From assembly GCA_024398615.1 (NCBI GenBank), contig JAKSIU010000007.1:1-64000 (forward strand): a DNA stretch of 64,000 bases, written 5' to 3'. The notes below the pieces were generated by a model. That model made no database searches and was not told the origin of the DNA. It worked only from the letters and a program-made list of their open reading frames with translations. Positions within the stretch are counted from its first letter, which is position 1. The number at the start of each line of letters is the position of its first letter. Below are positions 45,643 through 55,755 of this stretch, piece after piece. Origin of the DNA: Bacteroidaceae bacterium (GTDB lineage Bacteria > Bacteroidota > Bacteroidia > Bacteroidales > Bacteroidaceae). The translations under genes were made by a program, and so were the position numbers.

Positions 45643-46779
45643 TCACAGTCCAGCCACTTGCTCCAAAGTCAGACCCGTGCACTTGGCAATGACATCGGCA
45701 GGGATGCCTTCAGCCTTCAAGTTCCGCGCTGTCTTCAGTTTAGTCTGCTCAACGCCCTCTGCCATGCCCTGCTCCAAAGCCTGTGATTGGGCAGCATCAA
45801 CAGCAACAAGCATCTCGCGTTCCAGCTCTTCACGTTGCCCTTCAAGGGCTTCCTTGATGGCGCACTGCTTCTCAGTTTCCTTGCGAATGCTGAGGTCTTC
45901 AAGGGCTTCCTTGATGGCGTACTGCTTCTCAGTTTCCTTGCGAATGCTGAGGTCTTCAAGGGCTTCCTTGATGGCGTACTGTTTCTCGGCTTCCTTGCGG
46001 ATGCTGTAATCATCAAGGGCCTCCTTGATGGCGTAATCCCTTTCGGCCTTTATCTGTATTTCGTCCCGTACCATCTTGTCGTATATTGATAGTTTGTCTT
46101 CCTCTATGTTCCTGCGGTCCGAAGCCTCGAACAGCAAATCGAAGTAAGGAGCAAGCCCTGCCGGCTTTGTCTCCACTTCGCCCATGGTGCTCACATAGTA
46201 CGCCCAACGCTCGATAAAGCTTGATTCCGATGTGGGCTCCTTTGCCTCGGGCAGTTGCAAAAATATGAAATTCAATTTATTTGACAAAACTTTCTGGCTG
46301 TCGGCCATCGTGACATGCGCATAGCGCAGCAGACTGTGCCTGAATGACTTATCCTCGTCCCTGACAAGCAGGTGGCCGCCAAGTATGCACACCACATACA
46401 GCGTGCGTACGTTCCCATAGTCCTCGCCCTTCTTGAGCAGGTGCCTCAGCGGGTCACCGGAATAGACCATCAGACGGTCCCTGAAATACTCGTACGGTTC
46501 TTTCTGCATCTCCACTATGAAACGGTTGCCGGCCTTGTCGGTGCATTGGATGTCATAGTTGTTGCGGTGGTATTCCTCAGTTGGCGGCTGAACCTCGGGA
46601 TTGAGAAAGGTGATGGACACGATTTCGCGTTCGGGGATGAGTTCGTTCAGCAGACGCATCATCAGTTCGGGGTTGTCAGGGTTGGCCATGACAATCTTAA
46701 ATCCGAAGTCATGTGTCAGGTCGATGAATGGGGGCACACTTACCTGCGGCTTTTCCTGGTCATTCAGATTCATTTTCAT
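45643..46779 (-). CDS. Rpn/PD-(D/E)XK nuclease family protein with tandem 19-residue repeats
   Basis: This 378-residue protein begins with the Rpn/PDDEXK_2 region: FIDLTHDFGFKIVM, then YDIQCTD and FIVEMQKEPY, the D and ExQ positions of the nuclease core. Family members are putative transposase-derived nucleases linked to recombination. Residues 247-313 are four head-to-tail 19-residue units (YAIKEALEDLSIRKETEKQ type), predicted to be a charged coiled coil. The C-terminus ends IPADVIAKCTGLTLEQVAGL, a typical Rpn tail. It carries no mobile-element ends. The start may be Met1 or Met3. Confidence 0.85.
   Translation of the reverse strand: MKMNLNDQEKPQVSVPPFIDLTHDFGFKIVMANPDNPELMMRLLNELIPEREIVSITFLNPEVQPPTEEYHRNNYDIQCTDKAGNRFIVEMQKEPYEYFRDRLMVYSGDPLRHLLKKGEDYGNVRTLYVVCILGGHLLVRDEDKSFRHSLLRYAHVTMADSQKVLSNKLNFIFLQLPEAKEPTSESSFIERWAYYVSTMGEVETKPAGLAPYFDLLFEASDRRNIEEDKLSIYDKMVRDEIQIKAERDYAIKEALDDYSIRKEAEKQYAIKEALEDLSIRKETEKQYAIKEALEDLSIRKETEKQCAIKEALEGQREELEREMLVAVDAAQSQALEQGMAEGVEQTKLKTARNLKAEGIPADVIAKCTGLTLEQVAGL
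45841..46044 (-). repeat. 57-bp coding tandem repeat
   Basis: Units at 45841-45897, 45898-45954 and 45955-46011, plus a partial fourth from 46012. Units 1 and 2 differ at one base; unit 3 differs at about six. The period is 19 codons, so changes in copy number keep the frame. Confidence 0.92.
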
Positions 46780-46815
46780 TGGTTGATTTTTTCATTGGTT
46801 TATTAAAAAATGGAC

Positions 46816-46866
46816 AAAAAAAGAGCCAATGGACCGTCTGCCTTGTGGCAAGCGGTTCTATGGCTC
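46816..46866 (-). terminator. Terminator after the thioesterase gene
   Basis: A stem of about 20 bp with internal mismatches (GAGCC...GGCTC, 46823-46866) and a 4-nt loop is followed by seven T on the minus strand. It lies 68 bp after the thioesterase stop and before the Rpn start. Confidence 0.82.
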
Positions 46867-46882
46867 CCTTAATGTTCAATTA

Positions 46883-46890
46883 CAAATGTA
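46883..46890 (-). promoter_or_regulatory. Possible -7 element upstream of the terminator
   Basis: The minus strand reads TACATTTG. If used, it would make a 97-nt leader containing the terminator hairpin ahead of the Rpn gene, which would attenuate it. It could also be chance. Confidence 0.3.
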
Positions 46891-46933
46891 ATAAAAGCAA
46901 GCGGAAAGTCAGTTATCAGAATCAATAAATCTG

Positions 46934-47347
46934 CTACATCAGCGAATCAAACGCCATGGTATCGGCCTTCCTATAGCCCAGTGACGTGCCCGATGCAATG
47001 AGGGTGCCATCGGCATTGGTGATTTCCACACGGCAGAAAGGTATCTTGCGGTGGTCACAAGTCACGAAAGCCTTGGCTGTCAGACGGTCGCCCACGCGGG
47101 CGGGGTGATGGAAAGTCATGGCATTCTCAAGACCCAGAGTGACGTTGCCGCAGGCGTTCATGGCGGCTGCTATGGCCAGGTCCGCGAAGGTGAAAAGCGC
47201 CCCACCCTGGCAGATGCCGGCACCGTTCAGATGGTGCTCGTCGACCGTCATCTCGGCAATGGAAAAATCCGGGGTAACCTGTGTCAGAAACATGCCGTTG
47301 TATGCTGCAAAACGGTCGTTGATATTGAGATAATCCTTCAGTGTCAT
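46934..47347 (-). CDS. PaaI-type hotdog thioesterase
   Basis: This 137-residue protein has the hotdog fold with the PaaI signature HLNGAGICQGGALFTFADLA, where N and the GGALFTFAD helix carry the usual active-site positions. It should cleave a CoA thioester, perhaps phenylacetyl- or hydroxyphenylacetyl-like; the substrate is not shown. It is a single gene transcribed divergently from the DUF1648 gene. Confidence 0.88.
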   Translation of the reverse strand: MTLKDYLNINDRFAAYNGMFLTQVTPDFSIAEMTVDEHHLNGAGICQGGALFTFADLAIAAAMNACGNVTLGLENAMTFHHPARVGDRLTAKAFVTCDHRKIPFCRVEITNADGTLIASGTSLGYRKADTMAFDSLM

Positions 47348-47375
47348 GTCTTTTACCTGTGAATAAGTCTGGTTG

Positions 47376-47383
47376 CAAAGATA
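47376..47383 (-). promoter_or_regulatory. -7 promoter element of the thioesterase gene
   Basis: The minus strand reads TATCTTTGC. The predicted leader is about 22 nt to the ATG at 47347. Confidence 0.6.
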
Positions 47384-47395
47384 TGGAAATTCCGA

Positions 47396-47403
47396 TATCT
47401 TTG
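47396..47403 (+). promoter_or_regulatory. -7 promoter element of the DUF1648/polymerase unit
   Basis: The plus strand reads TATCTTTGC, ending 4 nt before the ATG at 47408. Transcription would begin at or beside that ATG, giving a leaderless mRNA. Confidence 0.55.
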
Positions 47404-47407
47404 CGAT

Positions 47408-47842
47408 ATGAAAAGAAACACCGTAATATCAATCATCGCGTTAGCGGTAATTGCAGTGAACACGCTGTGGATTCTTTGCGTCTTGGGCGGGCTGCCGGCC
47501 GACCTTCCCCAGCACTATGATCTGAAGGGCAACTACACCTCGACCATGTCAAAGAACGCACTGCTGTATTTCCCATTGGTCAGTTGTGCCCTGTTCCTGG
47601 CGGTACACTTCCTGAAGGCTCTGCTTTTCAGGTTCCGCAGCAAGGCAAACGATGCAAAGGGGATACGCAGCACATGCTTTTCAATTGCCCAGCTTTGCCT
47701 GGCACTGATAATACTCTGTTCAAGCGGAGTCACCCTAACATTCGGCAAATGCCACCTGTTCTTCTTTGCCGAGCCGGTGCTGCTCGCTATCCTGATCATT
47801 GCAGTTATCACCAGCGAAATCAAGGCCAGAAAGGCCATCTGA
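47408..47842 (+). CDS. DUF1648 family membrane protein
   Basis: This 144-residue protein has about four membrane segments. After helix 1 it has the DUF1648 signature LPADLPQHYDLKG, as in SdpI-like immunity and signalling proteins. It lacks the longer C-terminal part of SdpI. The gene is 7 nt before the Y-family polymerase start, so it leads the cassette. A role with DNA repair is not obvious. Confidence 0.75.
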   Translation: MKRNTVISIIALAVIAVNTLWILCVLGGLPADLPQHYDLKGNYTSTMSKNALLYFPLVSCALFLAVHFLKALLFRFRSKANDAKGIRSTCFSIAQLCLALIILCSSGVTLTFGKCHLFFFAEPVLLAILIIAVITSEIKARKAI

Positions 47843-47849
47843 CAGACAA

Positions 47850-49352
47850 GTGCCTGAACCGGAGAGGACATACATTGCCATTGACCTGAAGTCGTTCTTC
47901 GCATCGGTCGAGTGTGTTGAGCGCGGACTGGACCCGCTCACCACAAATCTCGTCGTGGCCGATGTCAGCCGCACAGAGAAGACCATCTGCCTGGCGGTAT
48001 CGCCGTCGCTCAAGGCTTACGGCATTGGCGGCCGTGCGCGTCTGTTCGAGGTGACGGAACGTCTGCGTCAGGTGAACAGCGACCGTCTGTACAAGACACC
48101 GCAGCACCGGTTTACCGGCAAATCCACATCGGACACCGACCTTAAAGCCCACCCTGACTGGGAGGTCGATTTCATTGCGGCGCCTCCACGCATGTCGTAC
48201 TACCTGAAATACAGCAACCGCATATACGAGACCTATCTGAAATACGTTTCGGCCGATGACATACACGTGTATTCCATTGACGAGGTCTTCATTGACGCGA
48301 CCGGCTATCTGGCAAGCTACAGGATGACAGCACGCGAGCTGGCCATGACCATGATCCGCGATGTGCTGCATCAGACCGGCATAACGGCAACCGCCGGCAT
48401 AGGAACCAACCTGTATCTCTGCAAGGTGGCCATGGACATTGTTGCCAAGCACATACCGGCCGACAAGGACGGAGTGCGCATAGCCCAGCTGGACGAGATG
48501 AGCTACCGCCGCCAGCTGTGGAACCACCGTCCACTGACCAGTTTCTGGCGGGTGGGCAAAGGCACGGCCCAGAAGCTGGCCTTCTACGGCATTGACACCA
48601 TGGGCAAGCTGGCCCGCTGCTCCATTGAGCATGAGGAGATGCTGTACAACCTGTTCGGAGTGAATGCCGAACTGCTCATTGACCACGCCTGGGGCTGGGA
48701 GCCATGCACCATAAGCCAGATCAAGGCATACCGCCCCGAAACGAATTCGCTCAGCAGCGGACAGGTGCTTACCAGCCCGTACACTTTCAATAAGGCCCGT
48801 GTTGTGGTCCATGAAATGGCCGATGCCGCAGCCCTGCGCCTGGTCAGCAAGCATCTTGTAACTGACCAGCTGACACTTACCATAGGCTATGACGTTGAAA
48901 GTCTGACCAACCCCGACATAAGCTATGACGGCAAGATAAAGACCGATTACTACGGCCGCAAGGTCCCGGCCCACGCACACGGCACCACGAAGCTGGAACG
49001 CCATACGTCATCGGCTACCGTCATTGCCGATGCCATTGTGGCGCTGTTCGACCGGATAGTGAACCCGGGCCTGCTTATCCGCCGCATGAACATCAGCACC
49101 GACAATGTGATGGACGAAAGCCGTGCTGCCGCACGCCAGCCCGAGCAGCTTGACCTATTCACTGACTACGAGGCGCTGGAACAACGGCGAAATGCCGAAC
49201 AGAAGGCGCTGGAACGTGAACACCGCATGCAGAAGACCCTGCTCGACATAAAGAACAAATACGGCAAGAACGCCATTCTGAAAGGGCTGAACTTCGAGGA
49301 AGGTGCGACCGCCATTGAACGCAACAGACAGATAGGAGGACACAAGGCATGA
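47850..49352 (+). CDS. Y-family (UmuC/ImpB-type) DNA polymerase
   Basis: This 500-residue translesion polymerase has the metal-binding Asp at 12 (YIAIDLKSFFASVE) and the D144-E145 pair (YSIDEVFIDAT). The helix-hairpin-helix region (SFWRVGKGTAQKL) and little-finger domain follow. The C-terminus (from about 435) is a charged helix (QKALEREHRMQKTLLD). The GTG at 47850 is chosen because it falls 7 nt after the previous stop. The product should copy past DNA damage with low fidelity. The next gene overlaps by 4 nt (ATGA). Confidence 0.92.
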   Translation: MPEPERTYIAIDLKSFFASVECVERGLDPLTTNLVVADVSRTEKTICLAVSPSLKAYGIGGRARLFEVTERLRQVNSDRLYKTPQHRFTGKSTSDTDLKAHPDWEVDFIAAPPRMSYYLKYSNRIYETYLKYVSADDIHVYSIDEVFIDATGYLASYRMTARELAMTMIRDVLHQTGITATAGIGTNLYLCKVAMDIVAKHIPADKDGVRIAQLDEMSYRRQLWNHRPLTSFWRVGKGTAQKLAFYGIDTMGKLARCSIEHEEMLYNLFGVNAELLIDHAWGWEPCTISQIKAYRPETNSLSSGQVLTSPYTFNKARVVVHEMADAAALRLVSKHLVTDQLTLTIGYDVESLTNPDISYDGKIKTDYYGRKVPAHAHGTTKLERHTSSATVIADAIVALFDRIVNPGLLIRRMNISTDNVMDESRAAARQPEQLDLFTDYEALEQRRNAEQKALEREHRMQKTLLDIKNKYGKNAILKGLNFEEGATAIERNRQIGGHKA

Positions 49353-49894
49353 CAGACAATTACGATGACATAATAGACCTTCCGCATCATGTATCGGCCA
49401 ATCACCCCCAGATGTCAATGCATGACCGTGCCGCACAGTTCGGTGCGTTCCAGGCACTGACCGGACGTGACACATCGACAATATCAGACCCCACCATGAC
49501 AGAAAAACCGCATTACAACGTAGTGGCAGCCGTCATTTTCAAGGACGGCAAGTTCCTTTGCACGCAGAAAGGACAGACCAGATACCCCTACACCACCCTG
49601 AAATGGGAGTTTCCCGGCGGCAAGATAGAGGCCGGCGAAACGCCGCAGCAGGCCCTCCAGCGCGAGTTGCTTGAAGAAATGGACTACCGCATCAAGGTTG
49701 ACCGACACCTGATAACCGTCAATCACGAATACCCGGATTTCAGCATCACCCTGGCCACCTACCTGTGCACCCCCATCAGCCCCGGCTTCAAGCTCAAGGA
49801 GCACAACGACTTCCGTTGGCTGCCCAAGGAAGATCTGAGCACCCTTGACTGGGCCGCTGCCGACTCCGACATCATCAACCTGCTCACCCAATAA
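49349..49894 (+). CDS. YolD-like N-terminal fragment fused to a Nudix hydrolase
   Basis: Residues 1-41 (DDIIDLPHHVS...MSMHDRAAQFGAFQALTGRD) match the start of the YolD-like proteins that accompany Y-family polymerases in Bacteroidota. The rest of that protein is missing, and after an 8-residue linker the frame continues from Met50 into a Nudix domain. The Nudix box (91-113, GKIEAGE...RELLEEMDYRI) has all Glu ligands, with Asp where Gly is usual. Such enzymes clean up nucleotides such as 8-oxo-dGTP or hydrolyse CTP analogues. Met50 (49496) could serve as an internal start. It overlaps the polymerase by 4 nt. Confidence 0.82.
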   Translation: MTDNYDDIIDLPHHVSANHPQMSMHDRAAQFGAFQALTGRDTSTISDPTMTEKPHYNVVAAVIFKDGKFLCTQKGQTRYPYTTLKWEFPGGKIEAGETPQQALQRELLEEMDYRIKVDRHLITVNHEYPDFSITLATYLCTPISPGFKLKEHNDFRWLPKEDLSTLDWAAADSDIINLLTQ

Positions 49895-49908
49895 CCCGAA
49901 TAACCGAC

Positions 49909-50574
49909 ATGACCGCGACACTGCCGTTCATACAGGATTCCTTTGACCGCTTCAATGCGTTGTGCTTTGAAGGGGTCCTTCCACCCATACCAATTGTTCT
50001 GACCAAGGCCAGGACATTCCTGGGCAAAGTGGAATACAGGGGCGTCCGCGGCCTTTTCGGACTGGTGACCGCCAACAAGGACTTCCGCATGAAGATAAGC
50101 ACCAGTTTCGACCTTCCCCGTGAAGAACTGGAGGACGTGGTGCTGCACGAAATGATTCACTACTACATTGCCTGGAAGGGCATCAAGGACAGTTCGGTAC
50201 ACGGAAAGGCGTTCAGGAACATAATGCAGCAACTCAACGCCACATACGGAAGGCACATCAGCATAAGGCACAAGACCGTGGAGGGCCAGCTGCCGGCAAA
50301 GGACACCGGGACCAGCCGGCATTACGTGTGCGTGACCACCTTCCGCGATGGAGTCCGATGCGTCACCGTTGCCGCCAGCACCAGGATACCGGAACTGCAC
50401 CGGTTCTTCTCCCACTGTCCGGATATAGTCAAAACGCAGTGGTTCCGGTCCACCGACCCATTCTTTGACCGCTACCCGCATTCCAGAACGCCGAAAGTCT
50501 ACAGGATTGCCCCCGATGACCTGGAAACGCATCTGCGCAATGCCGTAGCATTCGACCGCCCCATCCTCCCCTGA
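49909..50574 (+). CDS. SprT-like zinc metalloprotease-fold protein
   Basis: This 221-residue protein has the SprT-like zinc motif HEMIH at 80-84 with YYIAW after it, and a second part with RHYVCVTTF and ELHRFF. SprT/Spartan relatives degrade DNA-protein crosslinks in eukaryotes; the bacterial role is unproven. It follows the YolD/Nudix gene by 14 nt and is the last gene of the damage cassette. The usual Cys4 zinc ribbon of SprT is not seen. Confidence 0.8.
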   Translation: MTATLPFIQDSFDRFNALCFEGVLPPIPIVLTKARTFLGKVEYRGVRGLFGLVTANKDFRMKISTSFDLPREELEDVVLHEMIHYYIAWKGIKDSSVHGKAFRNIMQQLNATYGRHISIRHKTVEGQLPAKDTGTSRHYVCVTTFRDGVRCVTVAASTRIPELHRFFSHCPDIVKTQWFRSTDPFFDRYPHSRTPKVYRIAPDDLETHLRNAVAFDRPILP

Positions 50575-50579
50575 CAATA

Positions 50580-50624
50580 CGTTCCCTCGCGGTGAGCAAT
50601 CCCGCGGGATTCACGCACGGAACG
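50580..50624. repeat. Imperfect inverted repeat with 14-bp perfect palindrome
   Basis: CGTTCC (50580-50585) pairs with GGAACG (50619-50624), and the centre AATCCCGCGGGATT (50598-50611) is a perfect palindrome flanked by GTGA/TCAC. It lies between the SprT-like stop and the tRNA terminator. No T run follows it on the plus strand. Confidence 0.5.
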
Positions 50625-50661
50625 AAAAAAAAGGGAAGAAATCATGCGACTTCTTCCCTTT
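50625..50661 (-). terminator. Intrinsic terminator after tRNA-Val
   Basis: On the minus strand AAGGGAAGAA and TTCTTCCCTT form a 10-bp stem followed by a T run (50625-50630). It begins 2 bp after the tRNA. Confidence 0.88.
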
Positions 50662-50662
50662 G

Positions 50663-50737
50663 TGGGCGTTGACGGATTCGAACCGCCGACCCTCTGCTTG
50701 TAAGGCAGATGCTCTGAACCAGCTGAGCTAAACGCCC
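50663..50737 (-). tRNA. tRNA-Val (anticodon TAC)
   Basis: The minus strand gives a 75-nt cloverleaf: acceptor GGGCGTT with AACGCCC and discriminator A, D arm GCTC...GAGC, anticodon stem TCTGC/GCAGA with loop CTTACAA (anticodon TAC, reading GUA), and T arm GGCGGTTCGAATCCGTC. CCA is not encoded; the next bases are CAA. It reads Val codons and depends on the CCA-adding enzyme. Confidence 0.97.
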
Positions 50738-50757
50738 TTGCTTCCTTAAAAGCGGTG

Positions 50758-50788
50758 CAAAGATAGGCAGTTTTTATTTACCGCCAAA
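50758..50788 (-). promoter_or_regulatory. Full promoter of tRNA-Val
   Basis: TTTG (50785-50788) and TATCTTTG (50758-50765) are separated by exactly 19 nt on the minus strand. The predicted start is about 13 nt before the tRNA, so it is transcribed alone. Confidence 0.78.
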
Positions 50789-50804
50789 ACATTTCTGCAC
50801 TTTT

Positions 50805-53812
<3,008 letters not shown>

Positions 53813-53818
53813 TTCCTG

Positions 53819-54112
53819 TCAGAAGAATTTCCCTGTCACTATCCAGTGAGCCACAAAGATCAAAACGGCAATGAGCACTATTGAAACGCGCAACGGCATT
53901 CTCGGGCCGCCGTTCTCCTTGCGGCGTTTGAGATGCTTGGTCGATTCAACGAACTTTCCGCGTATGCTTTCCGGGTTGAACCCTTCGGACGGAAGCATGC
54001 CGAGTTCGCGCTTGGCGCTTTCCTCTATCTTTTCAAGCTTCTCCTTGCGCTCATCGTAGTAGATATATTTATGCTCGTACCTGCGAGGCTCCCTTGTTGA
54101 AAACATTCCCAT
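53819..54112 (-). CDS. Small conserved membrane protein between the OstA-like gene and mutL
   Basis: This 97-residue protein has a charged N-terminal half (EHKYIYYDERKEKLEKIEE, helical) and one membrane helix at about 75-92, ending IVTGKFF. I know similar small proteins at this place in Bacteroidota genomes but no function. Met3 is another possible start. It lies 5 nt after the OstA-like gene. Confidence 0.7.
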   Translation of the reverse strand: MGMFSTREPRRYEHKYIYYDERKEKLEKIEESAKRELGMLPSEGFNPESIRGKFVESTKHLKRRKENGGPRMPLRVSIVLIAVLIFVAHWIVTGKFF

Positions 54113-54117
54113 AGTCC

Positions 54118-55755
54118 TTATTTTTTAAGTTTCGGCAGAGGAACGGGCTTGCTCATGGCATTCTTCTTGAGCTGCTGTTCCACTCTCTTTCCCCGCCATA
54201 CGAATACGTCTTCACGGCTAAGGGGTCTTATGAAATCGAACCAGTTGTAGGTGGACAGATACATCTTGTTCCTTTCAAGCTGGCTCATAGGATACATGAT
54301 ACCGTTCGACCGGCCTTCAACCATAATGTGGTCAACTGCGCCCTGAACGAAATATATGTTCATCAGATTGGCTGTGGTCGTATTCATTCCCACAAGAGTG
54401 GAATCGGCCTCCTGCGCATAGAACACGCACTCCACATTGCCCTGAATCTGGGTACGGTCAAGTTCTCCCATCTTGAACCAGGCCTTCATTTCACGTCCGG
54501 ACATCTGGTTGTAGTGGATGGTATCAATCTCCTGGACGTAAAGAGCCTGTCCCACTATATCGGCCCAGTCCACAGTCTTGTCCTTGATGTAGAGGATAAT
54601 CTTTTCGCCCAGAATCTGCTGATGCTCGCTCCAGATTATTGGGTCATTGTACAGGGTTATGCTGGAGTCGCTCATCTGATACTGGAGCGAATCGGCCACG
54701 GCCTGGACATCGGGTCTGAACAGACGCACCTTGTTATATGCCTTGACCAGACGGTCAGTCACGCTATCCCCAGCCTCGTTGTAAATGGTCTGGAGCATGA
54801 AGGTGTCAGCATGGGCAAACAGGCTGTCCTCCTGGGAATACTCTATTACCAGCGCATTGCCGGTGACAAGTGCTGAATCGATATTGCGGTCATAGAAGAC
54901 ATAATCGCCATACACATCCATCTTGTCCTTCAGGTCATTGACCACAGCATTGCCGTAACCGGAAATCAGCATGTCATCCTTTTCATAGATAATGCTGTCG
55001 GCCGTAAATACGGCATCGTCCGATTCACGCGTCACTACCGAACGGTCAAGCAGGACCGCGCTGCCGCTGTCGGTACGGAATGTGCCACGGCTGGAGTTGA
55101 TTGTGGTTTCGTCCGATACTATCCTGGACGGACATACCAGATACGCCTCATGCAGACCCGAGTTGTATTCAAGAGTATCGGTCCACAGCTTGTAGTCCGG
55201 ACTTTCAAGCGTGACGCCGTCAATAAAGGTGGCAAGCTTGGTATTGGTGTCGAACTCGCCGTACTGTGAGATGAGCGTGCTTTCACCATCCATGAGCGTA
55301 CCTCCGCGGAAGAACCAGCCCAGACCGAACTCGCGGTCATAATTCAGACTGTCCGTGAGCAGGACCATACTGGTGTTCTCCAGACGAACGTTGTCACGGA
55401 CCTTGAGGAAACGGGTGGTTCCGTCATAGAACAGGCTGTCACCATACATGAAAAGCGTGTCGCCCTGCTCCACACGGACATTGTGATATGCATTGAAGGA
55501 GTTCCTGTCCTGATAGAAGAGAGCACTGTCACAATACAGATACATGCTGTCATGACGGAAAATCACATTTCCAATCAGGCGCTGGGCATCGGGATTGATG
55601 TACTGGTCAAAGCGTATCTCATCGGCATTCAGCAGATACACGAAATCCGGCTCCTTTGATTCACCGGAATCATCGGCCTGCGAATATGACTGCTGGACTC
55701 CGACAAACAGCAGCAGGAGCAGAGAGTAAAAGAATTTTCTGGTCATTTTCAGCAT
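54118..55755 (-). CDS. OstA/LptA-like periplasmic protein
   Basis: This 545-residue protein has a signal peptide (to about residue 25) and repeated beta-strand segments of the OstA/LptA type, for example MYLYCDSALFYQDRNSFNAY and MYGDSLFYDGTTR. LptA-like proteins form the periplasmic bridge that carries LPS to the outer membrane. It is larger than E. coli LptA (185 residues), as usual in this phylum. It abuts the SurA gene with no spacing, which links LPS transport with outer-membrane protein folding. Confidence 0.88.
   Translation of the reverse strand: MLKMTRKFFYSLLLLLFVGVQQSYSQADDSGESKEPDFVYLLNADEIRFDQYINPDAQRLIGNVIFRHDSMYLYCDSALFYQDRNSFNAYHNVRVEQGDTLFMYGDSLFYDGTTRFLKVRDNVRLENTSMVLLTDSLNYDREFGLGWFFRGGTLMDGESTLISQYGEFDTNTKLATFIDGVTLESPDYKLWTDTLEYNSGLHEAYLVCPSRIVSDETTINSSRGTFRTDSGSAVLLDRSVVTRESDDAVFTADSIIYEKDDMLISGYGNAVVNDLKDKMDVYGDYVFYDRNIDSALVTGNALVIEYSQEDSLFAHADTFMLQTIYNEAGDSVTDRLVKAYNKVRLFRPDVQAVADSLQYQMSDSSITLYNDPIIWSEHQQILGEKIILYIKDKTVDWADIVGQALYVQEIDTIHYNQMSGREMKAWFKMGELDRTQIQGNVECVFYAQEADSTLVGMNTTTANLMNIYFVQGAVDHIMVEGRSNGIMYPMSQLERNKMYLSTYNWFDFIRPLSREDVFVWRGKRVEQQLKKNAMSKPVPLPKLKK

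Noticed and set aside
45841..46044. Regular direct repeats resembling a CRISPR array
   Set aside because: The units are adjacent without unique spacers, lie in a coding frame and have a period of 19 codons.
47820..49004. 394-codon open frame on the minus strand
   Set aside because: It is antisense to the Y-family polymerase, whose catalytic motifs are intact on the plus strand.
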